From Halosimplex aquaticum (GTDB lineage Archaea > Halobacteriota > Halobacteria > Halobacteriales > Haloarculaceae): a DNA stretch of 64,000 nucleotides. The stretch covers positions 4,588,001 through 4,652,000 of the forward strand of contig NZ_CP118158.1 in the NCBI RefSeq assembly GCF_028747785.1, given 5' to 3'. Position numbers and translations under genes: made by a program. Below are positions 34,584 to 43,918 of the stretch, in pieces. The notes under the pieces are model-generated. The model worked only from the letters and a program-made list of their open reading frames with translations, searched no databases and was not told where the DNA came from. The stretch's first letter is position 1, and every line of letters starts with the position of its first letter.

Positions 34584-34598
34584 AGTTTTTGAACGTTC
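34584..34598 (+). promoter_or_regulatory. TATA-like element and GAACGTTC palindrome before the isomerase
   Basis: AGTTTTTG (34584-34591) is about 25-32 nt upstream of the ATG at 34616. It is followed at once by the 8-bp palindrome GAACGTTC (34591-34598) and by GAGGTGA (34604-34610), a Shine-Dalgarno. The palindrome may be an operator. Confidence 0.35.
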
Positions 34599-34615
34599 GA
34601 GAGAGGTGAACAAAC

Positions 34616-35581
34616 ATGGACGTAGGTGTGCTGACCGTGGCGCTCGGCGGCGAATCGCTCGAAGACGCGTTCGCGTACCTCTCGGACCAGGGGGTCGACG
34701 CGGTCGAACTCGGGTGCGGCGGGTTCGTCGGCGACGACCACCTCCCCCGCGAGGAGTACCTCGACGACGACGATGCACAGGCCGAACTGCAGGACCTGCT
34801 CGACGAGCACGACCTCTACGTGTCCGCGCTCGCGACGCACAACAACCCGCTCCACCCCGACGACGAGCGGGCCGAACGCGCCGACACGGAACTTCGCGAG
34901 GCCATCACGCTCGCCGACCAGCTCGGCGTCGACGCCGTCACGTGCTTCTCGGGCCTGCCCGCCGGCGGCCCGAACGACGAGACGCCGAACTGGATCACGG
35001 CCCCGTGGCCGAACGAGCACCACGAGGCCCACCAGTACCAGTGGGAGGTCGCGGAGGAGTACTGGTCCGGTCTAGCCGAACACGCGGCCGACCACGACGT
35101 GAAGGTCGCCATCGAGATGCACCCCAACATGCTGGTCTACGAGCCGACCGGCATGCTCGAACTCCGCGAGCGCACGAACGAGTACATCGGCGCGAACTTC
35201 GACCCCTCGCACCTGTTCTGGCAGGGCATCGACATCACCGAGGCCATCCGCTTCCTGGGCGAGGAGGACGCCGTCCACCACTTCCACGCCAAGGACACGA
35301 AGGTCTACGAGGCCAACAGCCGCGTGAAGGGGGTCCTCGATACCGAACCGTACACCGAGGAACCGGACCGCTCGTGGCTGTTCCGTTCCATCGGCTACGG
35401 CCACGGCGAGGAGTTCTGGAAGGACGTCGTCTCGACGCTCCGGATGATCGACTACGACGGCGCCCTCTCCATCGAACACGAGGACTCGCTCACGTCGCCG
35501 AACGAGGGCCTGAAGAAGGCCATCGACGTGCTCCAGCGCTCCGTCTTCGAGACCACCCCCGGCGACGCATACTGGGCCTGA
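34616..35581 (+). CDS. Sugar phosphate isomerase/epimerase (xylose isomerase-like TIM barrel)
   Basis: This 321-residue TIM-barrel protein carries the four metal-ligand positions of the AP-endonuclease-2/xylose-isomerase-like family: Glu in VAIEMHPN, Asp in NFDPSHLFWQ, His in HHFHAKDTK and Glu in SIEHEDS. Such enzymes isomerise or epimerise free or keto sugars and inositols. The gene starts a run of three same-strand genes (the next ATG is 10 nt downstream of its stop) with two Gfo/Idh/MocA oxidoreductases, a classic pairing in inositol and 3-keto-sugar pathways. The substrate is not determined. Confidence 0.85.
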   Translation: MDVGVLTVALGGESLEDAFAYLSDQGVDAVELGCGGFVGDDHLPREEYLDDDDAQAELQDLLDEHDLYVSALATHNNPLHPDDERAERADTELREAITLADQLGVDAVTCFSGLPAGGPNDETPNWITAPWPNEHHEAHQYQWEVAEEYWSGLAEHAADHDVKVAIEMHPNMLVYEPTGMLELRERTNEYIGANFDPSHLFWQGIDITEAIRFLGEEDAVHHFHAKDTKVYEANSRVKGVLDTEPYTEEPDRSWLFRSIGYGHGEEFWKDVVSTLRMIDYDGALSIEHEDSLTSPNEGLKKAIDVLQRSVFETTPGDAYWA

Positions 35582-35591
35582 GGTGACCGAG

Positions 35592-36746
35592 ATGAGTGAC
35601 ACACCCCTCTCCGTCGGCGTGCTCGGGTACCGCTTCATGGGCAAAGCTCACGCGAACGCGCTCGCGCGTCTGCCGATGTTCTTCCCGGAGGCGCCGGAAG
35701 TCGAACGGGAAGTCATCGTCGGGCGCGACGAGGAAGCCCTCGCCGAGGCGGCGGACCGACTCGGCTTCGAGCGCTACGCGACCGACTGGGAAGACGTGGT
35801 CGAGGAGGTCGACGTGTTCTACAACCTCGGGCCGAACAACGTCCACGCCGACCCGTCGATCGCCGCGCTGGAAGCCGACACGCACGTCTTCTGCGAGAAA
35901 CCGCTCGCGCACACCCTCGAAGACGCCGAGCGGATGCGCGACGCCGCCCGCGACTCGGAGGCGACCGCCGGCATCGCCTTCAACTACCGGTTCATCCCGG
36001 CGATCCAGTACGCCAAGAACCTGATCGACGCGGGCGAACTCGGCGAGATCCACCACGTCCGCGGGACGTACCTCCAGGACTGGCTCGTCGACCCCGAGGC
36101 GCCGTGGAGCTGGCGTAACTCGAAGGAACTGGCCGGGTCGGGCGCTCTCGGCGATCTGGGCGCTCACACCATCGACCTGACGCGCTTCCTCGTCGGGGAC
36201 CGGGCAGGGGACATCGCCCGCCTGTCGGGCCAGCTACAGACCTTCGTCGACGAGCGGCCCGTTCCCGGCGGTGACGACGGCTCCCTGTCGGGCGAGGGCG
36301 GCGACTCGGCCGAGACCCGCGAGGTGACCGTCGACGACGCCTACACCGCCCAGGTCGAGTTCGAGAACGGCGCCGTCGCCACCTACGAGGCGTCGCGGTT
36401 CGCCACCGGTTGCAAGAACGACCACAGCGTCGAGATCAACGGCTCGAAGGGCAGCCTGAAGTTCTCGCTCGAACGGCTGAACGAACTCGAACTCCTCCTG
36501 GAGGGCGACCGCGGTTTCCAGACGATCAACGTGACGGAGGCCGACGACCCGTACATGGAGCACTGGTGGCCCGTCGGCCACGTCCTCGGCTGGGAGCACA
36601 CGTTCGTCCACGAGAACTACGAGTTCCTCACGGCCGCGGCCGCCGGCGAGGAGCACTCCCCGTCCTTCGAGGACGGCTATCGCGTCCAGGAACTGCTCGC
36701 CGCAATCGAGGAGTCCGACGCCTCCGGCCAGTGGCTCGAAGTCTGA
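35592..36746 (+). CDS. Gfo/Idh/MocA family oxidoreductase (1)
   Basis: This 384-residue NAD(P)-dependent dehydrogenase has an N-terminal Rossmann domain (VGVLGYRFMGKAHANAL, about 8-24), the EKP motif (CEKPLAHTLED, about 98-108) and the catalytic segment GALGDLGAHTIDLTRF with the conserved Asp/His pair. ATG 35592 is preceded by GGTGA 5 nt upstream; a GTG at 35583 is less likely. It is probably co-transcribed with the isomerase (10-nt gap) and followed by another member at 36842, so it likely oxidises or reduces a sugar C-OH in the same pathway. Confidence 0.88.
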   Translation: MSDTPLSVGVLGYRFMGKAHANALARLPMFFPEAPEVEREVIVGRDEEALAEAADRLGFERYATDWEDVVEEVDVFYNLGPNNVHADPSIAALEADTHVFCEKPLAHTLEDAERMRDAARDSEATAGIAFNYRFIPAIQYAKNLIDAGELGEIHHVRGTYLQDWLVDPEAPWSWRNSKELAGSGALGDLGAHTIDLTRFLVGDRAGDIARLSGQLQTFVDERPVPGGDDGSLSGEGGDSAETREVTVDDAYTAQVEFENGAVATYEASRFATGCKNDHSVEINGSKGSLKFSLERLNELELLLEGDRGFQTINVTEADDPYMEHWWPVGHVLGWEHTFVHENYEFLTAAAAGEEHSPSFEDGYRVQELLAAIEESDASGQWLEV

Positions 36747-36810
36747 GACGAGCGGCCGCCGGCTGAGCCGAGTTCGAGGGCGAACCCGGCAGGAATCACT
36801 CGCGGCGGCA

Positions 36811-36819
36811 CCTTTTTCG
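36811..36819 (+). promoter_or_regulatory. TATA-like element of the second Gfo/Idh/MocA gene
   Basis: CCTTTTTCG lies 23-31 nt upstream of the ATG at 36842, suggesting its own leaderless transcript in addition to possible read-through. Confidence 0.35.
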
Positions 36820-36841
36820 CGCTCCTGCGATTTGGTAGCCT

Positions 36842-37918
36842 ATGACGCTGACAGCTGCTGTCATCGGTGCGGGACCGGATCCTGACAACCCCAGCGGCGA
36901 GGGCTACGCGATGGGGTATCGCCACGCCGACGCCTACGAGGCGGTCGACGGCGTCGAACTCCTCGCGGTCGCGGACATCGTCCCCGAGAACGCCCGCGCG
37001 TTCGCGGACGAGTACGGCCTCGGCGACGACCGCGTCTTCGAGGACTACGAGTCGATGCTCGACGCGGTCGAACCGGACGTCGTCAGCGTGACCGTTCCGC
37101 CGGCGCTCCACGCGGACATCTCGCTCGGGTGCATCCGGAGCGGCGTCGTCGAGGCCGTCCACTGCGAGAAGCCGATGTCGCGCACCTGGGCCGAGGCCCG
37201 CGCGATGGCCGAGGAAGCGGACAGTCACGACGTCCAGCTGACGTTCAACCACCAGCGCCGCTTCGGCGAGCCGTTCCGCCGGGCGAAGGAACTGCTCGAC
37301 GACGGCGAGATCGGCGACCTCGAACGCGTCGAGTTCTCCGCGCCCAACGTCTACGACTACGGGAGTCACTCGTTCGACCTCTGTTCGTTCTACAACGACG
37401 AGGCCGAGGCGGAGTGGGTGCTCGCGAGCGTCGACTACCGCGAGGAGGACGTCCTCTTCGGCGCCCACAACGAGAACCACGCCGTCGTCCAGTGGCGCTA
37501 CGAGAACGGCGTCACCGGCCTGGCGACGACCGGCGTGGGAGCGGAGACGGTCGCCTGTCACAACAGGCTGGTCGGCAGCGACGGCGTCATCGAAGTCGGC
37601 CCCGGCGGCGTCGCCGCCTCGGAACCCCTCCGGATCCGCCGCGACGGCGAGGGCTGGGAGTCTATCGACTGCGACGAGGGAGTCCACGGCGGCGACTGCA
37701 TCCGGCGTGCGATCGCCGACGTCGTCGAGGGCGTCGAAACGGGCGACGCCTCGGAGCTGTGTGCCCAGAATGCCCTCGTCGGCACGGAGCTGATATTCGG
37801 CGCCTGGGAGTCCGCGCGCCGCCGCGGCCGCGTCGACTTCCCCCTGGAGATCGACGACAACCCCCTCGAATCGATGGTCGAATCGGGCGACCTGACGCCG
37901 GAATCCGGCGAGTCCTGA
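36842..37918 (+). CDS. Gfo/Idh/MocA family oxidoreductase (2)
   Basis: This 358-residue protein starts TAAVIGAGPDPDNPSGEGYAM, a Rossmann Gly motif interrupted by a short insertion typical of some haloarchaeal members. It has EKP (HCEKPMSRTW, about 104-108), a FNHQRRF segment and NVYDYGSHSFDL with the catalytic Asp/His pair. The second domain is the usual open beta sheet. It follows the first Gfo/Idh/MocA gene on the same strand; a hairpin after the stop may end the transcript. Either protein could supply the fructuronate reductase step missing from the island; this is a guess. Confidence 0.85.
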   Translation: MTLTAAVIGAGPDPDNPSGEGYAMGYRHADAYEAVDGVELLAVADIVPENARAFADEYGLGDDRVFEDYESMLDAVEPDVVSVTVPPALHADISLGCIRSGVVEAVHCEKPMSRTWAEARAMAEEADSHDVQLTFNHQRRFGEPFRRAKELLDDGEIGDLERVEFSAPNVYDYGSHSFDLCSFYNDEAEAEWVLASVDYREEDVLFGAHNENHAVVQWRYENGVTGLATTGVGAETVACHNRLVGSDGVIEVGPGGVAASEPLRIRRDGEGWESIDCDEGVHGGDCIRRAIADVVEGVETGDASELCAQNALVGTELIFGAWESARRRGRVDFPLEIDDNPLESMVESGDLTPESGES

Positions 37919-37923
37919 CGCAT

Positions 37924-37940
37924 CGTCCTCCGTTAGGACG
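37924..37940 (+). terminator. Hairpin after the Gfo/Idh/MocA gene
   Basis: CGTCCT-CCGTT-AGGACG, a perfect 6-bp stem with a 5-nt loop, begins 6 nt after the stop codon. No strong T-tract follows, so it may stabilise the mRNA end rather than terminate transcription. Confidence 0.35.
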
Positions 37941-38552
37941 CTACGATCACCGCGACAGACGGACCGCAAAACCAGGCGGGTCTGCCGAACGGAGTATCGA
38001 TCTGCGCGACCGACAGTTCCACCAGCCCGTTACCACGTCCCGCGGAGGTGAACCGTTTGGTTACCATACTCACAGACGTTCTCCATTCCGGTTATCTGTT
38101 TTCTAAAGCATCTTAGGCCCACACTATTAGAGAACAGAGGCGATCTCGCGGTCGACTGCCGATCTGGTGTTGCCGTCCCCGGTAACTCGCGCCTACGACC
38201 TCGCGGTCGGATGCAGTCACTTGGCCCTATCCGGTCTGACATCGGGAAATATTCGGAATTCGGTTGTCGTTTCCGATTGACAATCACACGCAAAGCCGTG
38301 CGTGGAACTCGTTCGATTACAAGATTACGGATGTAATACCGACGAGAATGGTCGCCCCAGCCCCACAATATACAGATCATTGTTCTCTATATCTCACAAA
38401 GGATCGATCCCGGATGGCAGGCCGGTCAATCGGACTGAGACCCGAACGGGAGTGCGGAACGAAGTCGGCGAGAGCGGGATCGAGAAGGCGGACGGACTGA
38501 GAGACGGGACTGGAGGGTTCGAAATTGGGGACGAGGCGGAGAGTGGGCCGTC
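37941..38552. other. Gene-free gap of about 610 bp
   Basis: Mixed GC with AT-rich parts (about 38090-38130 and 38365-38400). Open frames on both strands lack haloarchaeal composition. There is no transposase or RNA signature. It separates the isomerase/oxidoreductase run from the minus-strand GH2 gene whose 3' end is at 38553. Confidence 0.5.
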
Positions 38553-40262
38553 CTACCGTCGTCCGTCGAGCAGGTCGACGAGCGTCCAGTAGGCGTCTTT
38601 CGGTCGGCGGTACTCGGTGACGATCCCCTTGTTGTTCCGCGAGCGCGGTCGGGTCATCGCGTGGTCGGGGTTCCCGAGCGTGTCGCAGAACTGCCAGACG
38701 GTGAACCCGGCGACGCCGTCGCGCTCGCGGAACAGTTCGACGCAGTCGGCGAGGAGTTCGGCCTGGTAGGTCTCGGACCACTTCCGGCCGGCGTGGGTCC
38801 GCTCGCCGGGGACGGCGCCGGCGCCGAACTCGGAGACGACGATCGGTTTCTCGTCGTACGAATCCTCGATGCGGTCGAGGTGCTCCGACCAGTCGCCGTC
38901 GTCGCGGTACCAGCCCCAGTAGGCGTTCACGCAGAGGAAGTCGCAGTACTGGAACGCGCGGTCGGTCTCGCCTTCCCAGTCGGCGTTCGAGGCGACAGTG
39001 ACCAGCCGGGAGTCGTCGAGGCCGTCGACGATCTCGCGGAGCTGGCTCGTCGCGTCCGCGACGGTCCGCTGTTCGTTCGCGCACTCGTTCGAGAGACTCC
39101 AGGCGAATATCGACGGGTGGTGGCGATCCCGCTCGACCATCTCGACGAGCGTCTGCTGACCGACTTGCTCGCACCCGGTCACGGTTGACTCGTCGACCTG
39201 CCAGAGCGGGATCTCTTCGATGACGAGGATCCCCTCCTCGTCGCACAGGTCCAGAAAACGGGGGTGGTTCGGGTAGTGCGAACAGCGGATCGTGTTACAT
39301 CCCGCCCGCTGGATGATATCCAGGTCCTGCTGCTGGATGCGAAGCGGCTGGGCCGCGCCCCAGTCGGGGTGGTCCTCGTGGCGGTTGACGCCCGCGAGAG
39401 AGACGGGTTCGCCGTTGAGCAGGATGTCCCGACCGTCGACCGCTACCTCGCGGAACCCGATGCGGTCGCGGAGGTCGTCCGCGAACGTCTCGCCCTCGCG
39501 GTCTTCGCTCTGGGCACCCCGAAGCTCGGCTTCGACGTCGTACAGCGTCGGGTCGTCGAGCGTCCAGCGGTCTACGTCGTCTATTTCGAGCGTTACCGTC
39601 GTCGTCTGGGCGTCCATCCCGTCGACGCCGACGGACTCGGCCACCGTCGCCTCGCCGACGGACACGGCGAGTTCGGGTTCGGCCGGCCGCGGGCCGAGGT
39701 TGTTGAGAGTTACCTCCGCATCGACGGTCGCCGCGTCCCCGGACAGTTCGTACTCCAGCGCGAGGTCCCGGAGGAAGACGTCGGGGACGGCCTCGACGAC
39801 GACCTCGCGGTAGATCCCGCCGTGGGGGAACCAGTCGACGTCGTCGTGCGGGACCGTCGTCTCGGTGTGAGTGTTGTCCGCGCGGACGACCAGCTCGTGC
39901 TCGCCGGCGTCGAGGTCACGGGCCAGCCCGGTGAACGGCGTGTAGCCGCCGACGTGACTGGTCAGTTCCTCGCCGTCGAGATAGACGGTGGCCTCGCGGG
40001 CGACGCCGTGAAACGTGACGAGGACCGACCCCGCGTCGCGGAGGCCGAAGGTCCGCCGGTACCACGCCGGCCCGACGTAATCCGCGTGTTCGGTCCGCGC
40101 TTCCCACGAACTCGGGACCGCGATCCGGTCGGCCGCCTCGCTCGGAAAGTCCTCGTGATACCCCGCCTCGCGCCCCTCGTCGTCGGGGTCGGTGACGAAC
40201 TCCCACGGTCCGTCCAGCGTCTGTCGTCGGCGTTCCGTCGTGGTCTCGAAGGTCCTGTGCAT
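38553..40262 (-). CDS. Glycoside hydrolase family 2 (beta-glucuronidase/galactosidase-like)
   Basis: This 569-residue enzyme has the GH2 architecture: jelly-roll (about 15-165), Ig-like domain (about 170-275) and TIM barrel. The GVNRHEDHPDWG motif, acid/base Glu393 (SLSNECANE) and nucleophile Glu478 (VVSEFGAGAVPG) are visible. The following AGRKWSETYQAELL and GFTVWQFCDT segments resemble beta-glucuronidases (UidA) more than LacZ. There is no signal peptide, so it acts inside the cell on imported oligosaccharides. A uronide substrate would fit glucuronoxylan breakdown but is not certain. Confidence 0.85.
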   Translation of the reverse strand: MHRTFETTTERRRQTLDGPWEFVTDPDDEGREAGYHEDFPSEAADRIAVPSSWEARTEHADYVGPAWYRRTFGLRDAGSVLVTFHGVAREATVYLDGEELTSHVGGYTPFTGLARDLDAGEHELVVRADNTHTETTVPHDDVDWFPHGGIYREVVVEAVPDVFLRDLALEYELSGDAATVDAEVTLNNLGPRPAEPELAVSVGEATVAESVGVDGMDAQTTTVTLEIDDVDRWTLDDPTLYDVEAELRGAQSEDREGETFADDLRDRIGFREVAVDGRDILLNGEPVSLAGVNRHEDHPDWGAAQPLRIQQQDLDIIQRAGCNTIRCSHYPNHPRFLDLCDEEGILVIEEIPLWQVDESTVTGCEQVGQQTLVEMVERDRHHPSIFAWSLSNECANEQRTVADATSQLREIVDGLDDSRLVTVASNADWEGETDRAFQYCDFLCVNAYWGWYRDDGDWSEHLDRIEDSYDEKPIVVSEFGAGAVPGERTHAGRKWSETYQAELLADCVELFRERDGVAGFTVWQFCDTLGNPDHAMTRPRSRNNKGIVTEYRRPKDAYWTLVDLLDGRR

Positions 40263-40368
40263 ACGTGAGCCCCGCTCGCCGGCGGCAGATAAACGTTACC
40301 ACGCCTCGGTCGCCGGCGCCGACGGCAGCGAGCGCCAGTTCTATGCTCCCGCGGTCGAAGTGGGGGAC

Positions 40369-40611
40369 ATGGAACTCACGTCGCAGGACGGTGCGGTGCT
40401 CATCTACACCTTCGGTGTGATGGTCAGCGCGCTCTGGCTCTCGACGCCCGGCAATCCGAAACTGACGCCCGTCGTCGTGGCCCTCTTCGGGGTCGTGTCG
40501 ATCGGCTGGACGGCCTACTTCAAGTGGCGGATCGCGCCGCAGTACGAGGAGGACGACGAAGAGGAGGAAGACGAGGAAGAGGACCTGACGCCGCCGACGG
40601 TCGAGAACTGA
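40369..40611 (+). CDS. Small two-helix membrane protein with polyacidic tail
   Basis: This 80-residue protein (ATG at 40369) has two predicted membrane helices (VLIYTFGVMVSALWLS and LTPVVVALFGVVSIGWTAYF) and a C-terminal tail with an uninterrupted Glu/Asp run (about 59-72). The longer in-frame start overlaps the divergent GH2 gene region and was rejected. No family recognised. It sits between GH2 and ThuA genes but has no evident carbohydrate role. Confidence 0.65.
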   Translation: MELTSQDGAVLIYTFGVMVSALWLSTPGNPKLTPVVVALFGVVSIGWTAYFKWRIAPQYEEDDEEEEDEEEDLTPPTVEN

Positions 40612-40654
40612 CGCGTCGGTCTGGGACGGTCCCGCGGCCCCGTCGCTCGTCCGA

Positions 40655-41404
40655 TCAGTGGACGGTGCGGTCGTCGCTGGTGTCGATGTCCTCGCGGGGC
40701 TCGGCGTTGCCCTGGCTGTAGGTCGCGCGCTCGTCGCTCGGCGCGGCCCACTCGACGGCGTTGGCGACGACACGCTGGATCTCCTCGTCGTGGTACACCG
40801 GGTAGGTCTCGTGGCCGGGTCGGAAGTAGAAGATCCGGCCGTCGCCGCGGCGGTAGGTACAGCCCGAGCGGAACACCTCGCCGCCCTCGAACCAGGAGTT
40901 GAACACCAGCGTCTCGGGCTGGGGGACGTCGAAGCGCTCGCCGTACATCTCCGCCTCGTCGAGTTCGATGCAGTCGTCGATGCCCTCGGCGATGGGGTGG
41001 CTCGGCTCGATGACCCACAGGCGCTCGCGCTCGGCTGCCTCGCGCCACTTGAGCGCGCACGTCGTCCCCATCAGCTCGCGGAAGATCTTCGAGAAGTGCG
41101 CCGAGTGGAGGACGATCAGGCCCATGCCGTCGAGGACGTGCTCCTTGACGCGCTCGACGACCGCGTCGTCGACCTCGTCGTGGGCGGCGTGGCCCCACCA
41201 CGTCAGGACGTCGGTCTCGTCGAGGACGTCCTCGGTGAGCCCGTGCTCGGGTTCCTGCAGGGTCGCCGTCTCGGTGTCGAAGCCGCGCTCGGCGAGCGCG
41301 TCGGCGATGGCCCCGTGGATCCCGTCCGGGTAGATCTCGGCGACGGTGTCGTTTTCCTGCTCGTGGACGAACTCGTTCCAGACCGTGACGCGGGTGTCGG
41401 GCAT
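40655..41404 (-). CDS. ThuA domain-containing protein
   Basis: This 249-residue class I glutamine amidotransferase-like protein shows the ThuA pattern: [11 protein letters not shown] at the N-terminus, [43 protein letters not shown] and the final [31 protein letters not shown]. ThuA acts with Gfo/Idh/MocA dehydrogenases in trehalose and 3-keto-sugar catabolism in rhizobia and other bacteria. Its presence here, with two such oxidoreductases and a sugar isomerase 4-6 kb away, suggests an oxidative glycoside pathway. The exact chemistry is inferred. Confidence 0.88.
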   Translation of the reverse strand: MPDTRVTVWNEFVHEQENDTVAEIYPDGIHGAIADALAERGFDTETATLQEPEHGLTEDVLDETDVLTWWGHAAHDEVDDAVVERVKEHVLDGMGLIVLHSAHFSKIFRELMGTTCALKWREAAERERLWVIEPSHPIAEGIDDCIELDEAEMYGERFDVPQPETLVFNSWFEGGEVFRSGCTYRRGDGRIFYFRPGHETYPVYHDEEIQRVVANAVEWAAPSDERATYSQGNAEPREDIDTSDDRTVH

Positions 41405-41573
41405 GTTCGCACCCTCGCCTCCCGCCGACTTGCGGGTTCGGCAAGCGGCAAAACTAGACGGGGGCGTTCAGCTAGATCGAACGGGTCGCCCACCGGGTTC
41501 CGCAGGCAGGCGATACGCGTTCGGACGACGAGATCGGGAAGGCGGGACAGTTCCGTGGGAGGTCGGGCCCGAT

Positions 41574-43700
41574 CTACCCGGCGAGTTCCACGGCGGCGAA
41601 CGCCGAGGGGTTGTCCCAGGAGTCGTCCTTCTCGTTGTACCAGTTCATCTTGGCGTCGCGGCCGTCGCCCGAGTCGTCGTCGTTGACGTGGACGTCGAAG
41701 CCGAGGAGGTGGCCGGCTTCGATGGTCTCCTCGGGGGCGAGCGCCGACCACGGGATCGCCGCTTCGAGCGCGTAGCCGTCTTCGGTGTCGCTCCAGGCCA
41801 TCTCCAGGCTCGGATCGTTCGGCAGCGTCCCCGTGACGCTGGGGGCGTCGCGCGGGAAGACGATCTGGAAGTCGTTCGAGCCGTCGTAGCTCGACAGGTT
41901 CGAGTAGTCGCCGTCGACGTACACCTCGATGGCGTCGTCGTTGTACTTGGCCTCCGAGTCGACCGACTTCCGGTCGTCGACCACGTCGACGTGGACGTAC
42001 AGCGCGTCGGCGTCCCAGCGGGCTCGCCAGCCGCCGCCGAGGTCGCCGTCGCCGTCGAGTTCACCGATGACGGTGTGCTGGAAGTCGGTGCGCTCCTGGT
42101 CGGACCACGAGTCGTCGAGTTCGCCGTCGATCGTCGGCGGCGAGTCGGCCTTGGGTATCTCGGCGACGACGTCCACCTCGCCGGAGACCTTGTGCGTCTT
42201 CATCCGGCTGATGATCGACTCGTTGCTGCAGCTGTCGACGGCGCTCAGGTGGATCTTGTACGTCTCGCCGGGCGTGAACCCTTCGAGCGTCGTCTCGAAT
42301 CGCAGGTCCTCCGCCGCGAAGGCGTTCTCGGCGTCGACCTCGTTCAACAGGCTGATCGTGTCGATCTGCTGCCGCAGTTCGTCGTTGACGAAGACGTTGT
42401 AGTGCATGACCCGCGTGTCGGCGTCGGTGACCTGGTCCCACGCGAGCGTCACGGATCCGTCGTCGTTGGGCGTGAGCTCGAGGTTCTCGGGGATCGGCGG
42501 CGCCTCCGTGTCGCTCGGTCCCTCGTAGTCGGCGCCGTCGCGCGCGATGGCGTCGGGGACGTTGTCCTCGCGGGTCTCGGCCAGCCACTGTTTGACGAAG
42601 TGGCCGTGGTATAGCTCGCCGCCGGTCACGTTGTGGTCGAAGTCGAGCATCGTCGGGTGCCAGTGTGAGTCGAGACACCACGCGGTCCACCCGATGTTCT
42701 CGCGCCCGTCGAGCCACTGCTTGAACGGCTCGCCGAAGTTCGAGCGCGTCCCCGGCTGGACGTCGTCGATGGCGTCGAAGCCCCACTCGGTGATCATCAC
42801 CGGGACCTCGTCGGCGGGCGCGCCGTAGTCTTCTTCGAAGACCTGAGCGCTCTTGCCGTCGCCGGGGTAGATGTGCCCGGCGTAGATGAGGTTCTCGCCC
42901 TCGAAGGGGCTCTCGGCCGCGTACTTCGTCAGCGACGTCCAGTTCGGCGAGCCGACGATGATCGGCGTGTCGGGAGCGTCATCCCGGATGCGGTCGACCA
43001 GCGGCTGGGCGACCTCCTTCCACGCGTTCCAGTTCTCCAGCGTGTCGTCGGCCGGTTCCTGCGGCTCGTTCCAGAACTCGTAGAGCACGTGAGGCTCGTC
43101 GGCGTACCGGGGAGCGAAGAAGTCCCAGAACTCCCGGACGTCCGCGTGGACGGACTCGTCGTCCCAGTTCTGGATGATGTGGTAGTCGACGATGCAGTAG
43201 ACACCCTGCTCCTTACAGTGCTCGACCGTCGGGTCGACGTACCTGGTCGCGTACTCCTCGTAGCCGAGTTCGTCGATAGCGTAGTTCGTGAGCGGGAGGC
43301 GCAGGACGTTGTTGTACCACGCGTCGGCCGTGTCGGTCGCCAGTTCGAGCGTGTCCATGTAGGTCCCACCCCGGTTTCGCTCGTTCTGGTCGCCGAACAG
43401 CGGCTCGATGAGGTTCGCGCCCCGCGGCGTGAACCGCTCGCCGTCCTCCGTGACGATCCAACTGCCCTCGGTCCGGAGCCGCGGGAGTCGTCCCGAGGCC
43501 GAGTCCGTCTCGGCGTCGGTCTCCTCGTCCGTGCCCTCCGCGGGCGACTCGGTCGGACTGTGTGTCGGCGTCGGGTCGTCGGTCGCGTCGCTGCCGCCGC
43601 CGTCGGTCGTTGTCGATTCACCCTCTCCACCCGGACACCCTGCGAGTCCGACCGTCGCCGCCGCGGCGAGGCCCGACTGCAGGAACCTTCGTCGGTGCAT
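41574..43700 (-). CDS. GH5-like endoglycanase lipoprotein with Fn3 and CBM9-like domains
   Basis: This 708-residue exported protein begins MHRRRFLQSGLAAAATVGLAGC (Tat-like, lipobox ending Cys22) and a Thr/Asp/Ser linker to about 70. A GH5 (cellulase-type) barrel spans about 80-390, with acid/base Glu212 (EFWNEPQ) and nucleophile Glu305 (VMITEWGF). Then follow an Fn3-like module (about 405-500: PPIPENLELTPNDDGSVTLA) and a CBM9-like sugar-binding domain (about 515-708: PPTIDGELDDSWSD, ALYVHVDVVDD). It is anchored outside the cell and probably cleaves beta-1,4-glucan, mannan or xyloglucan. It is divergent from a solute-binding protein gene. Confidence 0.88.
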   Translation of the reverse strand: MHRRRFLQSGLAAAATVGLAGCPGGEGESTTTDGGGSDATDDPTPTHSPTESPAEGTDEETDAETDSASGRLPRLRTEGSWIVTEDGERFTPRGANLIEPLFGDQNERNRGGTYMDTLELATDTADAWYNNVLRLPLTNYAIDELGYEEYATRYVDPTVEHCKEQGVYCIVDYHIIQNWDDESVHADVREFWDFFAPRYADEPHVLYEFWNEPQEPADDTLENWNAWKEVAQPLVDRIRDDAPDTPIIVGSPNWTSLTKYAAESPFEGENLIYAGHIYPGDGKSAQVFEEDYGAPADEVPVMITEWGFDAIDDVQPGTRSNFGEPFKQWLDGRENIGWTAWCLDSHWHPTMLDFDHNVTGGELYHGHFVKQWLAETREDNVPDAIARDGADYEGPSDTEAPPIPENLELTPNDDGSVTLAWDQVTDADTRVMHYNVFVNDELRQQIDTISLLNEVDAENAFAAEDLRFETTLEGFTPGETYKIHLSAVDSCSNESIISRMKTHKVSGEVDVVAEIPKADSPPTIDGELDDSWSDQERTDFQHTVIGELDGDGDLGGGWRARWDADALYVHVDVVDDRKSVDSEAKYNDDAIEVYVDGDYSNLSSYDGSNDFQIVFPRDAPSVTGTLPNDPSLEMAWSDTEDGYALEAAIPWSALAPEETIEAGHLLGFDVHVNDDDSGDGRDAKMNWYNEKDDSWDNPSAFAAVELAG

Positions 43701-43918
43701 GTCCGGCCCGACATCTGGATGTATGCCAGTTAATCCTTTTTATTCATCGACCAATTTCCGGGCGCAGACGCCGTCAGATTCATGTATCCGGATCGCTCCC
43801 GCCCCGTCACCCCGACCGGAGGTCTCCCGCTGCTCCGTCCCGCTGGCCCGCCTGCCAACCGCAGAAATATCACAAATATTTAGAAAGTTTGAAATGCGGC
43901 GCCTCAGTCGTCCAACCC

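Noticed and set aside
38030-38592. Several 70-120 residue frames on both strands in the 38-kb gap
   Set aside because: Overlapping each other, basic composition, no conserved motifs; considered non-coding.
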